A DNA stretch of 64,000 nucleotides, from NCBI RefSeq assembly GCF_000720475.1, contig NZ_JOAP01000028.1:134876-198875 (forward strand). Direction: 5' to 3'. This document shows positions 7,635-16,843 of this stretch, one piece after another (position 1 is the first letter of the stretch; the number at the start of each line of letters is the position of its first letter). The translations under genes and the position numbers were made by a program. The stretch comes from Streptomyces aureocirculatus. GTDB taxonomy: Bacteria; Actinomycetota; Actinomycetes; Streptomycetales; Streptomycetaceae. Below the pieces are notes generated by a model. That model saw only the letters and a program-made list of their open reading frames with translations. It ran no database searches and was not told the DNA's origin.

Positions 7635-10600
7635 GTGGCTAAGGTCCGGGTATACGAACTCGCCAAGGAGTTCGGGGTAGAGAGCAAGGCCGTCATGGCC
7701 AAGCTCCAAGAACTCGGTGAATTCGTACGTTCGGCGTCCTCGACGATCGAGGCGCCCGTAGTACGCAAACTGACTGACGCATTCCAGCAGGGCAACGGCT
7801 CCGGCAAGTCCGCGAAGCCCGCCCCGCGCAAGGCTGCCGCCAAGCCGGCCGCCCCCTCTCCGGCGCAGGCGGCCCCGCGGCCCGCCGCGCCCAAGCCGCC
7901 GGCCCCCAAGCCGGCCGCTGCCGAACCGGCGGCTGCCGAACCGGCCGCCGCCGACAAGCCGGCCGCCCCGGCGGCACCGGGCCCGCGCCCGGGTCCGAAG
8001 CCGCCGGCGCCCAAGCCGGCCCCCGCGGCTCCGGCCGCACCGGCTCCGGCCGCGCCCGAGTTCACCGCCCCGCCCGCCGCTCCCGCGGCGTCGTCCGGCG
8101 GCGGCTCCCAGGCCCCCTCGGCCCCGCGCCCCGGCGCCCGTCCCGGTGCCCCGAAGCCCGGTGCCCGTCCGGCACCCGCCCAGGGTCAGCGCGGCGGCGA
8201 CCGCGGTGACCGTGGCGACCGCGGTGACCGCGGTGACCGTCAGGGCGCCCCGCGCCCCGGCGGCCAGGGTGGCGCCCCCCGTCCCGGTGGCCGTCCCGCG
8301 GGACCGCGTCCGGGCAACAACCCCTTCACCTCTGGTGGCTCCACCGGCATGGCGCGCCCGCAGGCGCCCCGTCCGGGCGGTGCCCCGCGTCCCGGCGGCC
8401 AGGGCGGTGCCGGTGCTCCCGGCGGCGCCCCGCGTCCGCAGGGCGGCGGCCAGGGTGCTCCCCGTCCGCAGGGTCAGGGCGGCGCCCGTCCGTCCCCCGG
8501 CGGCATGCCGCGCCCGCAGGCGCCGCGTCCCGGCGGTGGCCCCGCCGGTAACCGTCCCAACCCGGGCATGATGCCGCAGCGTCCCGCCGCGGGCCCGCGT
8601 CCCGGTGGTGGCCCCGGCGGTGGCCGTGGTCCCGGCGGTGGCGGTCGTCCCGGCGGCGCCGGCGCCGGCGGCGGTGGCCGTCCCGGCTTCGCCGGTCGTC
8701 CCAGCGGTCCCGGTGGTGGCGGCGGCTTCGCCGGCCGTCCCGGTGGTCCGGGCGGTGGCGGCGGTGCCGGTCGTCCCGGTGGCGGCGGCGGCTTCGGCGG
8801 TCGTCCCGGCTTCGGTGGCCGTCCCGGTGGTCCCGGTGCCCGTGGCGGCACGCAGGGTGCCTTCGGCCGTCCCGGCGGGCCCGCCCGTCGTGGCCGCAAG
8901 TCGAAGCGGCAGAGGCGCCAGGAGTACGAGGCCATGCAGGCCCCGTCGGTGGGCGGCGTCATGCTGCCTCGCGGCAACGGACAGACCGTCCGCCTGTCGC
9001 GCGGTGCCTCACTGACCGACTTCGCCGAGAAGATCAACGCCAACCCGGCGTCGCTCGTCGGCGTGATGATGAACCTCGGCGAGATGGTCACCGCCACGCA
9101 GTCCGTCTCCGACGAGACGCTGAAGCTCCTCGCGGACGAGATGAACTTCGTCCTGGAGATCGTCAGCCCGGAGGAGGAGGACCGCGAGCTGCTCGAGTCG
9201 TTCTCCATCGAGTTCGGTGAGGACGAGGGCGGCGAGGACATGCTCGTCTCCCGCCCGCCGGTCGTGACCGTCATGGGTCACGTCGACCACGGTAAGACCC
9301 GACTTCTGGACGCGATCCGCAAGACGAACGTCGTCGCGGGCGAGGCCGGCGGTATTACGCAGCACATCGGTGCGTACCAGGTCGCCACCGAGGTCAACGG
9401 CGAAGAGCGCGCCATCACCTTCATCGACACCCCCGGTCACGAGGCGTTCACCGCCATGCGTGCCCGTGGTGCGAAGTCCACCGACATCGCGATCCTCGTG
9501 GTCGCGGCGAACGACGGTGTGATGCCGCAGACGATCGAGGCGCTGAACCACGCCAAGGCGGCCGACGTGCCGATCGTGGTCGCGGTCAACAAGATCGACG
9601 TCGAGGGTGCCGACCCGACCAAGGTGCGCGGCCAGCTCACCGAGTTCGGTCTGGTGGCCGAGGAGTACGGCGGCGACACGATGTTCGTCGACATCTCCGC
9701 GCGCCAGGGCCTCAACATCGAGCAGTTGCTCGAGGCCGTGGTCCTGACCGCGGACGCCTCGCTCGACCTGCGGGCCAACCCGGAGCAGGACGCGCAGGGC
9801 ATCGCCATCGAGGCCCACCTCGACAAGGGCCGCGGCGCCGTCGCGACCGTCCTCGTCCAGCGCGGTACCCTCCGCGTCGGCGACACGATGGTCGCCGGTG
9901 ACGCCTACGGCCGAGTCCGCGCGATGCTCGACGACAAGGGCGAGAACGTGGAGGAGGCGACCCCGTCGACTCCGGTCCTCGTGCTCGGTCTCACCAACGT
10001 CCCGGGCGCGGGCGACAACTTCCTGGTCGTCGACGAGGACCGTACGGCCCGTCAGATCGCCGAGAAGCGTGCCGCCCGCGAGCGCAACGCCGCGTTCGCC
10101 AAGCGCACCCGCCGGGTGTCCCTCGAGGACCTCGACCAGGTGCTCAAGGCAGGCCTGGTACAGGACCTCAACATCATCATCAAGGGCGACGCGTCCGGTG
10201 CGGTCGAGGCTCTCGAGTCCTCGCTGCTCCAGCTCGACGTCGGTGAAGAGGTCGACATCCGCGTCCTGCACCGCGGTGTGGGTGCGGTCACGGAGTCGGA
10301 CATCGACCTGGCGATGGGCTCCGACGCCATCGTCATCGGCTACAACGTCCGCGCGGCAGGCCGTGCCGCGCAGATGGCGGAGCGCGAGGGCGTCGACGTC
10401 CGCTACTACTCGGTGATCTACCAGGCCATCGAGGAGATCGAGGCAGCCCTCAAGGGCATGCTCAAGCCGGAGTACGAAGAGGTCGAGCTCGGCACGGCGG
10501 AGATCCGCGAGGTCTTCCGCTCGTCCAAGCTGGGCAACATCGCGGGTGTGCTCATCCGCTCCGGCGAGGTCAAGCGGAACACCAAGGCCCGGCTCCTGCG

Positions 10601-10775
10601 CGATGGCAAGGTCATCGCGGAGAGCCTCAACATCGAGGGTCTGCGTCGCTTCAAGGACGACGTCACCGAGATCCGCGAAGGGTTCGAGGGCGGTATCAAC
10701 CTCGGCAACTTCAACGACATCAAGGTCGACGACGTCATCGCCACGTACGAGATGCGCGAGAAGCCGCGGGCATAG
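7635..10775 (+). CDS. infB: Translation initiation factor IF-2
   Basis: 1046 residues, the large actinobacterial form. Residues 1-55 form the IF2 N-terminal domain ([20 protein letters not shown]). Roughly 56-420 is a disordered Ala/Pro- then Gly/Arg/Pro-rich linker with many GGPGGGG and RPGG repeats. The G domain begins near 540: G1 GHVDHGKT (548-555), G2 [10 protein letters not shown]3 DTPGHEAF, G4 NKID and an SAR G5. Domains II, III and IV follow; the C-terminal domain binds initiator fMet-tRNA. The GTG start has an AAGGAG site 4 bases upstream. Ends in a 20-bp hairpin. Confidence 0.97.
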   Translation: MAKVRVYELAKEFGVESKAVMAKLQELGEFVRSASSTIEAPVVRKLTDAFQQGNGSGKSAKPAPRKAAAKPAAPSPAQAAPRPAAPKPPAPKPAAAEPAAAEPAAADKPAAPAAPGPRPGPKPPAPKPAPAAPAAPAPAAPEFTAPPAAPAASSGGGSQAPSAPRPGARPGAPKPGARPAPAQGQRGGDRGDRGDRGDRGDRQGAPRPGGQGGAPRPGGRPAGPRPGNNPFTSGGSTGMARPQAPRPGGAPRPGGQGGAGAPGGAPRPQGGGQGAPRPQGQGGARPSPGGMPRPQAPRPGGGPAGNRPNPGMMPQRPAAGPRPGGGPGGGRGPGGGGRPGGAGAGGGGRPGFAGRPSGPGGGGGFAGRPGGPGGGGGAGRPGGGGGFGGRPGFGGRPGGPGARGGTQGAFGRPGGPARRGRKSKRQRRQEYEAMQAPSVGGVMLPRGNGQTVRLSRGASLTDFAEKINANPASLVGVMMNLGEMVTATQSVSDETLKLLADEMNFVLEIVSPEEEDRELLESFSIEFGEDEGGEDMLVSRPPVVTVMGHVDHGKTRLLDAIRKTNVVAGEAGGITQHIGAYQVATEVNGEERAITFIDTPGHEAFTAMRARGAKSTDIAILVVAANDGVMPQTIEALNHAKAADVPIVVAVNKIDVEGADPTKVRGQLTEFGLVAEEYGGDTMFVDISARQGLNIEQLLEAVVLTADASLDLRANPEQDAQGIAIEAHLDKGRGAVATVLVQRGTLRVGDTMVAGDAYGRVRAMLDDKGENVEEATPSTPVLVLGLTNVPGAGDNFLVVDEDRTARQIAEKRAARERNAAFAKRTRRVSLEDLDQVLKAGLVQDLNIIIKGDASGAVEALESSLLQLDVGEEVDIRVLHRGVGAVTESDIDLAMGSDAIVIGYNVRAAGRAAQMAEREGVDVRYYSVIYQAIEEIEAALKGMLKPEYEEVELGTAEIREVFRSSKLGNIAGVLIRSGEVKRNTKARLLRDGKVIAESLNIEGLRRFKDDVTEIREGFEGGINLGNFNDIKVDDVIATYEMREKPRA

Positions 10776-10783
10776 CGTGAGCA

Positions 10784-10827
10784 GGGTCGGGGGTCGCCCG
10801 GGGGTTTCCCCGGGCGACCCCCGACCC
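10784..10827 (+). terminator. 20-bp perfect hairpin after infB
   Basis: The arm at 10784-10803 is the exact reverse complement of 10808-10827, with a four-base loop (GTTT). It starts 8 bases after the infB stop. A second small hairpin (GGGGGC/GCCCCC, 10836-10850) follows. It should strongly reduce read-through into the DUF503-rbfA-truB genes, implying they also have their own promoter. Confidence 0.8.
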
Positions 10828-10863
10828 CCGTTTCCGGGGGCTGCGCCCCCTTGCCGGGAGTTT

Positions 10864-10888
10864 CAGCCCCTCCGGCGATTGAGGAGCG
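10864..10888. repeat. Diverged single arm of the dispersed GGCGTTTGAGGACGAG palindrome
   Basis: CAGCCCCTCCGGCGATTGAGG here resembles the arms at 2990-3014 and 19284-19308 but has several differences and no nearby second arm. It sits between infB and the DUF503 gene. Confidence 0.5.
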
Positions 10889-11040
10889 GGGTCTGGGGCG
10901 GAGCCCCAGGTACGGGACGGGTAGGGACGGCGGGGGCGAAACTCCGTCGAGCAGGAGCACCCGCTCGTTGTACGGTTCAGGTGACCCTGCCAACCGTGCG
11001 CAGGGCGCGATCCCGCACCGGCGGGTCATCCGGCACACAT

Positions 11041-11337
11041 ATGTATGTGGGGACTCTGTCCTTCGACCTGCTCCTCGGCGACGTACATTCGCTGAAGGAG
11101 AAACGCTCCCTCGTCCGCCCGATCGTGGCGGAACTCCAGCGGAAGTACGCGGTGAGCGCGGCCGAGGTGGGCCATCAGGAACTGCACCGCAGGAGCGAGA
11201 TCGGCCTCGCGCTGGTCTCCGGGGACGCAGGGCACGTCACGGACGTACTGGACCGGTGTGAACGGCTCGTCGCCGCCCGGCCCGAAGTGGAGCTGCTTTC
11301 GGTACGGCGGCGGTTCCACGGCGACGATGACGCCTGA
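11041..11337 (+). CDS. DUF503 (YlxP-like) protein
   Basis: 98 residues beginning MYVGTLSFDLLLGDVHSLKEKRS, the conserved opening of the DUF503/YlxP family, with the SAAEVG and RSEIGLALVSGD blocks later. The fold is ferredoxin-like and the proteins are thought to be associated with ribosome assembly because of their constant position beside infB and rbfA. The molecular role is not established. ATG 11041 begins the conserved sequence; a weak ribosome site precedes it. Its own promoter probably lies downstream of the infB terminator. Confidence 0.88.
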   Translation: MYVGTLSFDLLLGDVHSLKEKRSLVRPIVAELQRKYAVSAAEVGHQELHRRSEIGLALVSGDAGHVTDVLDRCERLVAARPEVELLSVRRRFHGDDDA

Positions 11338-11340
11338 ACG

Positions 11341-11396
11341 ACCCGCACGACCTGAACGACTTGCACGACTTGAACAACTGCACGACTTGAACGACC
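11341..11396. repeat. Imperfect tandem repeat between DUF503 gene and rbfA
   Basis: Bases 11341-11396 consist of repeated GACTTGAACGAC / GACTTGCACGAC-like 9-12-base units directly after the DUF503 stop. No open frame or clear hairpin is associated; it may be a replication-slippage product in the short gap of the operon. Confidence 0.5.
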
Positions 11397-11429
11397 AGCG
11401 GCGAGCACAGCACAGAAGGAGACGCAGCA

Positions 11430-11945
11430 GTGGCCGACAACGCGCGGGCGAAGAGGCTGGCGGACCTCATCCGAGAGGTGGTGGCCCAGAAGCTGCAGCG
11501 CGGGATCAAGGACCCGCGGCTCGGCTCACATGTCACCATCACGGACACCCGGGTCACGGGTGACCTGCGGGAGGCGACCGTCTTCTACACGGTCTACGGG
11601 GACGACGAGGAGCGCGCGGCAGCGGCCGCGGGCCTGGAGAGCGCCAAGGGCGTACTCCGCTCCGAGGTCGGCCGCGCGGCGGGCGTGAAGTTCACCCCGA
11701 CGCTGACCTTCGTGGCGGACGCCCTCCCGGACAACGCACGGGCCATCGAGGACCTCCTCGACCGCGCCCGCGCCTCCGACGCGAAGGTCCGTGAGGCCTC
11801 CGCGGGCGCCGACTTCGCGGGCGGCGCCGACCCGTACCGCAAGCCGGAGGACGCCGACGAGGAAACCTCCGCCGAGACGGCGGAAGGCGCGGCACAGACT
11901 GCGGAAGGCGCCGGTCAGGACAAGGACGGCGACGCTTCCCGATGA
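11430..11945 (+). CDS. rbfA: Ribosome-binding factor A
   Basis: 171 residues. The KH-like RbfA core (about 1-115) includes KRLADLIREVVAQKL, DPRLGSHVTITDTRVTGDL and the closing PTLTFVADALPDNA. A long acidic Glu/Ala-rich tail follows (about 125-171), typical of actinomycetes. RbfA binds the 5' end region of 16S rRNA during late 30S maturation and cold adaptation. The GTG start has an AGAAGGAG site. The TGA stop overlaps the ATG of truB (ATGA), indicating coupled translation. Confidence 0.95.
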   Translation: MADNARAKRLADLIREVVAQKLQRGIKDPRLGSHVTITDTRVTGDLREATVFYTVYGDDEERAAAAAGLESAKGVLRSEVGRAAGVKFTPTLTFVADALPDNARAIEDLLDRARASDAKVREASAGADFAGGADPYRKPEDADEETSAETAEGAAQTAEGAGQDKDGDASR

Positions 11946-12853
11946 GCAAGCGCAGTACCAGTGGGACCACGCCGGACGGCCTTGTCATCGTCGACAAGCC
12001 GTCCGGCTTCACTTCGCACGACGTGGTCGCCAAGATGCGGGGCATCGCGAGGACCCGGCGCGTCGGGCACGCGGGCACCCTCGACCCGATGGCGACCGGC
12101 GTCCTCGTGCTCGGCGTCGAGCGCGCCACCAAGCTGCTCGGCCACCTCGCCCTCACCGAGAAGGAGTATCTCGGCACGATCCGCCTCGGCCAGTCCACCG
12201 TGACGGACGACGCGGAGGGCGAGACCACCGGGTCCGCCGACGCCTCCGACGTCAAGCGGGACGCCATCGACGCGGGCATCGCCAAACTGTCCGGCGACAT
12301 CATGCAGGTCCCGTCGAAGGTCAGCGCCATCAAGATCGACGGCAAGCGGTCCTACGCACGGGCCCGGCAGGGCGAGGACTTCGAGATCCCGGCCCGCCCG
12401 GTCAGGGTCTCCTCGTTCCAGGTGTACGACATCCGGGACGCGGTCGCCGACGACGGCACCCCCGTCCTCGACCTGGTCGTGTCCGTCGTCTGCTCATCGG
12501 GTACGTACATCCGGGCCCTGGCCCGCGACCTCGGCGCGGATCTGGGCGTGGGCGGCCACCTCACGGCGCTGCGCCGCACCCGCGTCGGCCCGTACAAGCT
12601 GGACGTCGCCCGGACCATCGACCAGCTCCAGGAGGAGCTGACGGTGATGCCGGTCGCCGAGGCCGCCGCCACGGCGTTCCCCCGCTGGGACGTCGACGAG
12701 CGGCGCGCACGGCTGCTCGGCAATGGCGTACGGATCGAGATGCCGGACGAGTACGCGGGCGCGGGGCCTGTGGCCGTCTTCGGCCCTGAAGGACGCTTCC
12801 TGGTCCTGGCCGAGGAGTCGAAGGGCAAGGCGAAGAGCCTCGCCACCTTCTGA
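11942..12853 (+). CDS. truB: tRNA pseudouridine-55 synthase TruB
   Basis: 303 residues. Begins with GLVIVDKPSGFTSHDVVAK; the catalytic motif is GHAGTLDPMATGVL, whose Asp is the nucleophile, followed by KEYLGTIRLGQST. Later motifs include VPSKVSAIKIDGKRSY and SSGTYIRALARDLG. It makes pseudouridine 55 in the T-loop of tRNAs. A small PUA-like C-terminal region is present. It overlaps rbfA by four bases and ends the translation-factor operon. Confidence 0.96.
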   Translation: MSKRSTSGTTPDGLVIVDKPSGFTSHDVVAKMRGIARTRRVGHAGTLDPMATGVLVLGVERATKLLGHLALTEKEYLGTIRLGQSTVTDDAEGETTGSADASDVKRDAIDAGIAKLSGDIMQVPSKVSAIKIDGKRSYARARQGEDFEIPARPVRVSSFQVYDIRDAVADDGTPVLDLVVSVVCSSGTYIRALARDLGADLGVGGHLTALRRTRVGPYKLDVARTIDQLQEELTVMPVAEAAATAFPRWDVDERRARLLGNGVRIEMPDEYAGAGPVAVFGPEGRFLVLAEESKGKAKSLATF

Positions 12854-13201
12854 CGACCGCTCACTTCACTTCACTTCCGCTGCTTGCTGCTTGCTGCTTG
12901 CTGCTTGCTGCTCGCTGCTCGCTGCTCGCGGAGCGGCGGGCTGTGCGTGGTGCCGTGGGCGGTGCGTGGAGCGGCGGGCGGTGGTCCGCCGCTCCACAGT
13001 CCCCCCACTTGATTTCCCACTGGCTCCCCCGCTGGTTCCCCCACTGAAGGTCTGTCCATCCCCGTCTGTGGATTCACCCCTTCGGACCAGCGCTCGGAGT
13101 GAACCGAGGGAGTGGAAGGGGGCGCGTTCGGCTCGTGTTCTGTCCGGCTGATCATCCCCGACCTACGGTCGAAGAACGGGGCGCGGCTGGGAGGTTCGAG
13201 C
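12854..13201. other. Gap after truB with heptamer tandem repeats
   Basis: 348 bases without a gene. It starts with TCACTTCACTTCACTT and contains seven tandem heptamers, then a GC-rich stretch with the repeat GGTTCCCCCACTG/GGCTCCCCCGCTG. The final 15 bases hold the ribosome site GGGAGG of the next gene. No clear promoter hexamers were recognised. Confidence 0.6.
12880..12928. repeat. Seven tandem heptamers (CTGCTTG x4, CTGCTCG x3)
   Basis: Exact head-to-tail heptamers run from 12880 to 12928: four CTGCTTG units then three CTGCTCG units. Heptamer runs are prone to slippage. They are outside coding sequence, 26 bases after the truB stop, and separate it from the large protease-like gene. Confidence 0.85.
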
Positions 13202-16200
13202 ATGGCGGGACGGGGCCCGCGGATTCGGGGCGACAGTGGTCGCGCCCGGGGCTCCCGGGGTGACCGGGATGCCTGGGGTGACCGGGGTGGCCGGGACACC
13301 CGGGACACCCGGGACACCCGGGACACCCTCGTCGACCAGGATGGTCTGGGTGACTGGGGTGATGTGAGTGCCCGAGGTGAGGTATGGGCCTGGGGGGACG
13401 TGAGTGCGCGGGGCGACCTCGGCGGGGGTCGTGATGACCGCGGTGACTGCGGCGACTGCGGTGACTGCGGTGACTGCGGTGACCGCGATGGCCGCGGCGA
13501 CCGCGGCGACTGCGGCGACCGCGATGACTGCGGCGACCGCGATGACTGCGATGGCCGCGATGACCGCGGCGGTCCCGGCGGTCCCGGCGGTCCCGGTGGC
13601 CGGGGCGGGCGCGGGGAGCGTGGTGGCCGAGGGCCGTGCGTCGACCATGGCGATGGGGGAGGACGCGGGGAGCGGCTCGGGCGCGGGGAGTGTGGCGATC
13701 AAGGAGTGCGTGCCGACCGCGGCGACGGTGGGGACCGGCCCGGGCTCGGTGAGCGTGGTGGTGGTTCCGGGGTGTGGGCGGTGGGGCGGAGGGGTTGGCG
13801 GGAGCCCGAGCGAGCCCTGGTGTGGATCTGCGATCTGGCCGGGCGCCCGCGCGGCCACGGCTTCGCCGCCGACGAGCACGGCACGGTGATCACCAGCCAC
13901 GAGGCGGTCGACGGACTCGCCCGCATAGTGCTGCACGCGCCGGGCGAGCGCACCTGCCTCGTCGCCGACGACGCCGTCACCGCCCTGCCGGAGTCCGACC
14001 TCGCCCTCGTCCGCACCGAAGGACTCGGCCTGCGCCCACTGCCCGTCACCGCCCGCGGTTCCGTGGCCGTCGGCGCGTACGTACGCATCGCGGCCTGCGG
14101 CTGGCGGCAGGCCCGGGTCCTCGGCCCGGCCGCGGTGACGTACACCGCCACGGACCGCTTCCACCTCCTGGACGACGCCCTGGAGCTGGCCATCGGCACG
14201 GACGGCGCGGACGCGCTGCGGCTCGGCGGCGGCGCGGCGGGCGGGCCCGTCGTGGACGCCGCCACGGGTGCCGTCCTGGCCGTCGTCGCCACCGCCCTAC
14301 AGGCACCGCACCGCGCCGCGGGCTTCGCCGTGCCGCTGGCCCCGGCGGCCGCCGCCGATCCCGAAGGGCCGCTCGCCCGCCTCCTGGAACGCAACGCAGC
14401 CACCGTCCCCGGCTACGGCCGTGACCTGAACCTGGCGGGCGCCCTGCACCTCACGGCCACCTCGGTCGGCTCCGACGGCCCCCGCGCCCTGGACCCGGGG
14501 CCCGTCGAACGGCCCGACACGGCTCGGGAGTTCGCCCGCTTCACCGCTGGGCCCGCGCAGGTACTCGGCCTCGTCGGCGATCCCGGCACCGGCCGCACCA
14601 CGGAACTTGCCGCGCTCGCCGCCCGCCGTGCCCGGGGTGCCGAGCCCGCCCCCACCCTGTGGCTGCGCGGCGCCGACCTGCGGGACGCCGACACGTCCGT
14701 GGCCGACGCCGTCGCCCGCGCCCTGGAGCGGGCCGGGCGCATCCTCGCCGCGTCGGACGCCACGGCGGGCGGTGACGACGGACTCGGGGACATCTCGGCG
14801 GGCCGTGTCGCCCGCCTGCTGCGGGACACGGGGCGGCCTCTGATGCTGCTGCTCGACGGCCCCGAGGAGATGCCGCCCGCGCTCGCGCACCGCCTCGCCG
14901 CCTGGAGCGCGGGGACGGCGGGCTGGCTGCGGGACACCGGCGCCCGGCTCGTCGTGGCCTGCCGGGCCGAGTACTGGGAGGAGGCGGGTGCCCACTTCCC
15001 GCCCGCCCTTCTCCACCCCCCGGCCCCCGACGACGGCACGGACGGCGGCGTGGACGCCGGGCTCGTCGGCTGTGTGCGCCTCGGTGCGCTGCCGGAAGCG
15101 CAGGCGCGGTCGGCCCGCGCCCGGTTCGGCGTCCCGGACGGCGCGCTCGCCGCCGCCGACGCCCGCCATCCGCTGGCACTGCGGCTGCTCTCGGAGGTGG
15201 CGTCGGCGCTCCCGGGCGACCCCGCGGGGCAGCCCACGCGGCAGGATGTGTTCGCCGCCTACCTCGACCTGTTCGGCCTGCGGATCGCCGTCCGTCTCGC
15301 CGCCGAGAGCGGGCTGCGCGGGCGTGCCGTGCGGCGGCTCGCGGCGAAGGTGTCCGGGCAGGTCCATGAGGCGGCCAGACGCTGCCTCGGCCCCGGTCAG
15401 GGCCAGCTCGACCGTGCCGCCTTCGAAGAGGTCTTCCCGTGGGGTGCCCTGCCCGGCATGGGCTTCGACACCTGTACCGGCTGGGCCTCCGCGGTCCTCA
15501 CCGAGGGGCTCCTGGTCCCGGCGGGCGGCGGCTACCGCTTCGCGCACGAGGAGGTCGGGGACTGGGTCCAGGGCCTCCACCTGGACGTGGACGGCGCCCT
15601 GACCTCCCTGGTCCTCCGCTACGCGGAACAGGACGCCGCGCCCCCCACGCCGAGGCCGCTGCCGGTCCCACGCCACCGCGTGGGACCGGTGCTGCAGGCG
15701 CTGCTCCAACTGGAACGGCAGCGCGGGGCCGCCGAACTCGGCGCGAGGCTGGACAAGTTGCTGACGGCGCTGGAGACGCTGAGCGTTAGTGCTGGGGCTG
15801 GGGCTGGGGCTGGTGTGGGTGTGGGTGTGGGTGTGGGTGCTGGTGTGAGTGCCGGTGCCGGTGCCGGTGCCGGTGTGGGTGTGGGTGCCGGTGCCGGTGT
15901 GGGTGCCGGTCCTGATGCGTGTGCGGGTTCGGATCTGGATGCGGGCGTGGGCGTAGGTGCTGTGGTGGTGAGGTCGGGCGTCGGCGGGGCGCGGGGGAGG
16001 GGGCTGGTCCGAGGGCTAGGGGGTGGTGGTCTGGTCGGGGGCGGGGGCCTGGGCGGCGGCCCGCCCGGGTCCGCATCCGGGTCCGCATCCGGGTCCGCGC
16101 TCGGGTCCGCATCCGGGTCCGCATCCGGGTCCGCATCCGGGTCGGGTCCGCGCTCGGGTCCGCATCCGGGTCCGCATCCGGGTCCGCATCCGGGTCCGCG

Positions 16201-16843
16201 CTCGGGTCCGCATCCGGGTCCCCATCCGGGTCTGCACTCGGGTCCGCATCCGGGTCCGCACCCGGGTCTGCACTCGGGTCCGCATCCGGGTCCGCACCCG
16301 GGTCTGCACTCGGGTCCCCATCCGGGTCCCCATCCGGGTCTGCACTCGGGTCTGCACTCGGGTCCCCTTCCGGGTCCGCGCTCGGGTCCGCATCCGGGTC
16401 CGCATCCGGGTCCGCGCTCGGGTCCGCGCTCGGGTCCGCATCCGGGTCCGCACTCGGGTCCGCACTCGGGTCCGCACTCGGGTCCGCATCCGGGTCCTCA
16501 CCCGGGTCCCCACCCGGGTCCTCACCCGGGCCCGCACCCGAACCCCCTCCCGAACCCCCGAACGGCGCGGTGGACGCGATGTGGTGGGGGCGGTACCTCG
16601 TGCGGGAGACGCTGCTCCGGGTGCCCGACGCGTCCCCGTACGGCGATCTGTTGCAACGGATCGCCACCCGCAGGGAGTTCGGCCCCGACTTCTGGCTCGC
16701 GCTGCAACTGCCGGAGGCGGTGCGGTACGAGTTGCTGCGGGCCGCCGTGGTGCACGACGGCCCGCCCGGTACCGGGCGCCGCTGCCTGGACGCCGTCGCC
16801 GGGTGCCTCGCCGCCGACCCCGCCGCCGTACAGCGCCACCTGA
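13202..16843 (+). CDS. Trypsin-fold/NTPase multidomain protein, N-terminal part of a frameshifted gene
   Basis: ATG 13202 has a good GGGAGG ribosome site 7 bases upstream. Residues 1-195 are Asp/Arg/Gly repeats of doubtful value (alternative GTG at 13772). Residues about 200-370 are a trypsin-like domain: His233 (VITSHEAV) and Asp266 (ESDLALV) are in place, but the nucleophile is Ala346 (GAAGGPV instead of GxSGGPV), so proteolysis is unlikely. Residues 440-720 are a STAND-like NTPase with Walker A GDPGTGRTT (Arg465 replaces the invariant Lys), Walker B LMLLLDGPEE and sensor VVACRAEYW. From 860 come GV/GA and then SASG repeats. At 16141-16145 a partial repeat unit shifts the frame; beyond it this frame reads meaningless GPHP repeats to 16843. 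The true continuation is the frame ending at 17985. Confidence 0.6.
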   Translation: MAGRGPRIRGDSGRARGSRGDRDAWGDRGGRDTRDTRDTRDTLVDQDGLGDWGDVSARGEVWAWGDVSARGDLGGGRDDRGDCGDCGDCGDCGDRDGRGDRGDCGDRDDCGDRDDCDGRDDRGGPGGPGGPGGRGGRGERGGRGPCVDHGDGGGRGERLGRGECGDQGVRADRGDGGDRPGLGERGGGSGVWAVGRRGWREPERALVWICDLAGRPRGHGFAADEHGTVITSHEAVDGLARIVLHAPGERTCLVADDAVTALPESDLALVRTEGLGLRPLPVTARGSVAVGAYVRIAACGWRQARVLGPAAVTYTATDRFHLLDDALELAIGTDGADALRLGGGAAGGPVVDAATGAVLAVVATALQAPHRAAGFAVPLAPAAAADPEGPLARLLERNAATVPGYGRDLNLAGALHLTATSVGSDGPRALDPGPVERPDTAREFARFTAGPAQVLGLVGDPGTGRTTELAALAARRARGAEPAPTLWLRGADLRDADTSVADAVARALERAGRILAASDATAGGDDGLGDISAGRVARLLRDTGRPLMLLLDGPEEMPPALAHRLAAWSAGTAGWLRDTGARLVVACRAEYWEEAGAHFPPALLHPPAPDDGTDGGVDAGLVGCVRLGALPEAQARSARARFGVPDGALAAADARHPLALRLLSEVASALPGDPAGQPTRQDVFAAYLDLFGLRIAVRLAAESGLRGRAVRRLAAKVSGQVHEAARRCLGPGQGQLDRAAFEEVFPWGALPGMGFDTCTGWASAVLTEGLLVPAGGGYRFAHEEVGDWVQGLHLDVDGALTSLVLRYAEQDAAPPTPRPLPVPRHRVGPVLQALLQLERQRGAAELGARLDKLLTALETLSVSAGAGAGAGVGVGVGVGAGVSAGAGAGAGVGVGAGAGVGAGPDACAGSDLDAGVGVGAVVVRSGVGGARGRGLVRGLGGGGLVGGGGLGGGPPGSASGSASGSALGSASGSASGSASGSGPRSGPHPGPHPGPHPGPRSGPHPGPHPGLHSGPHPGPHPGLHSGPHPGPHPGLHSGPHPGPHPGLHSGLHSGPLPGPRSGPHPGPHPGPRSGPRSGPHPGPHSGPHSGPHSGPHPGPHPGPHPGPHPGPHPNPLPNPRTARWTRCGGGGTSCGRRCSGCPTRPRTAICCNGSPPAGSSAPTSGSRCNCRRRCGTSCCGPPWCTTARPVPGAAAWTPSPGASPPTPPPYSAT
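16069..16529. repeat. 12-bp coding minisatellite (about 38 units) with one broken 5-bp unit
   Basis: Units such as GTCCGCATCCGG, GTCCGCGCTCGG and GTCTGCACTCGG run head to tail: six from 16069 to 16140, then a 5-base remnant GTCGG (16141-16145), then 32 from 16146 to 16529. Twelve-base units keep frame and encode SASG/SALG; the 5-base unit moves the frame by two. Upstream, 15785-15910 holds a related G(V/A) repeat. The regular period without spacers excludes a CRISPR array. Confidence 0.9.

Noticed and set aside
8474..9274. Proline-rich minus-strand frame inside infB
   Set aside because: Antisense of the Gly/Pro/Arg linker of IF-2; no independent signals.
13404..13889. 161-codon frame of Thr-Ala-Val repeats
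   Set aside because: An alternate-frame reading of the nonamer repeats; the domain-bearing frame continues through.
16069..16529. Possible CRISPR array
   Set aside because: Units are 12 bp, contiguous and without unique spacers; it is a coding minisatellite.
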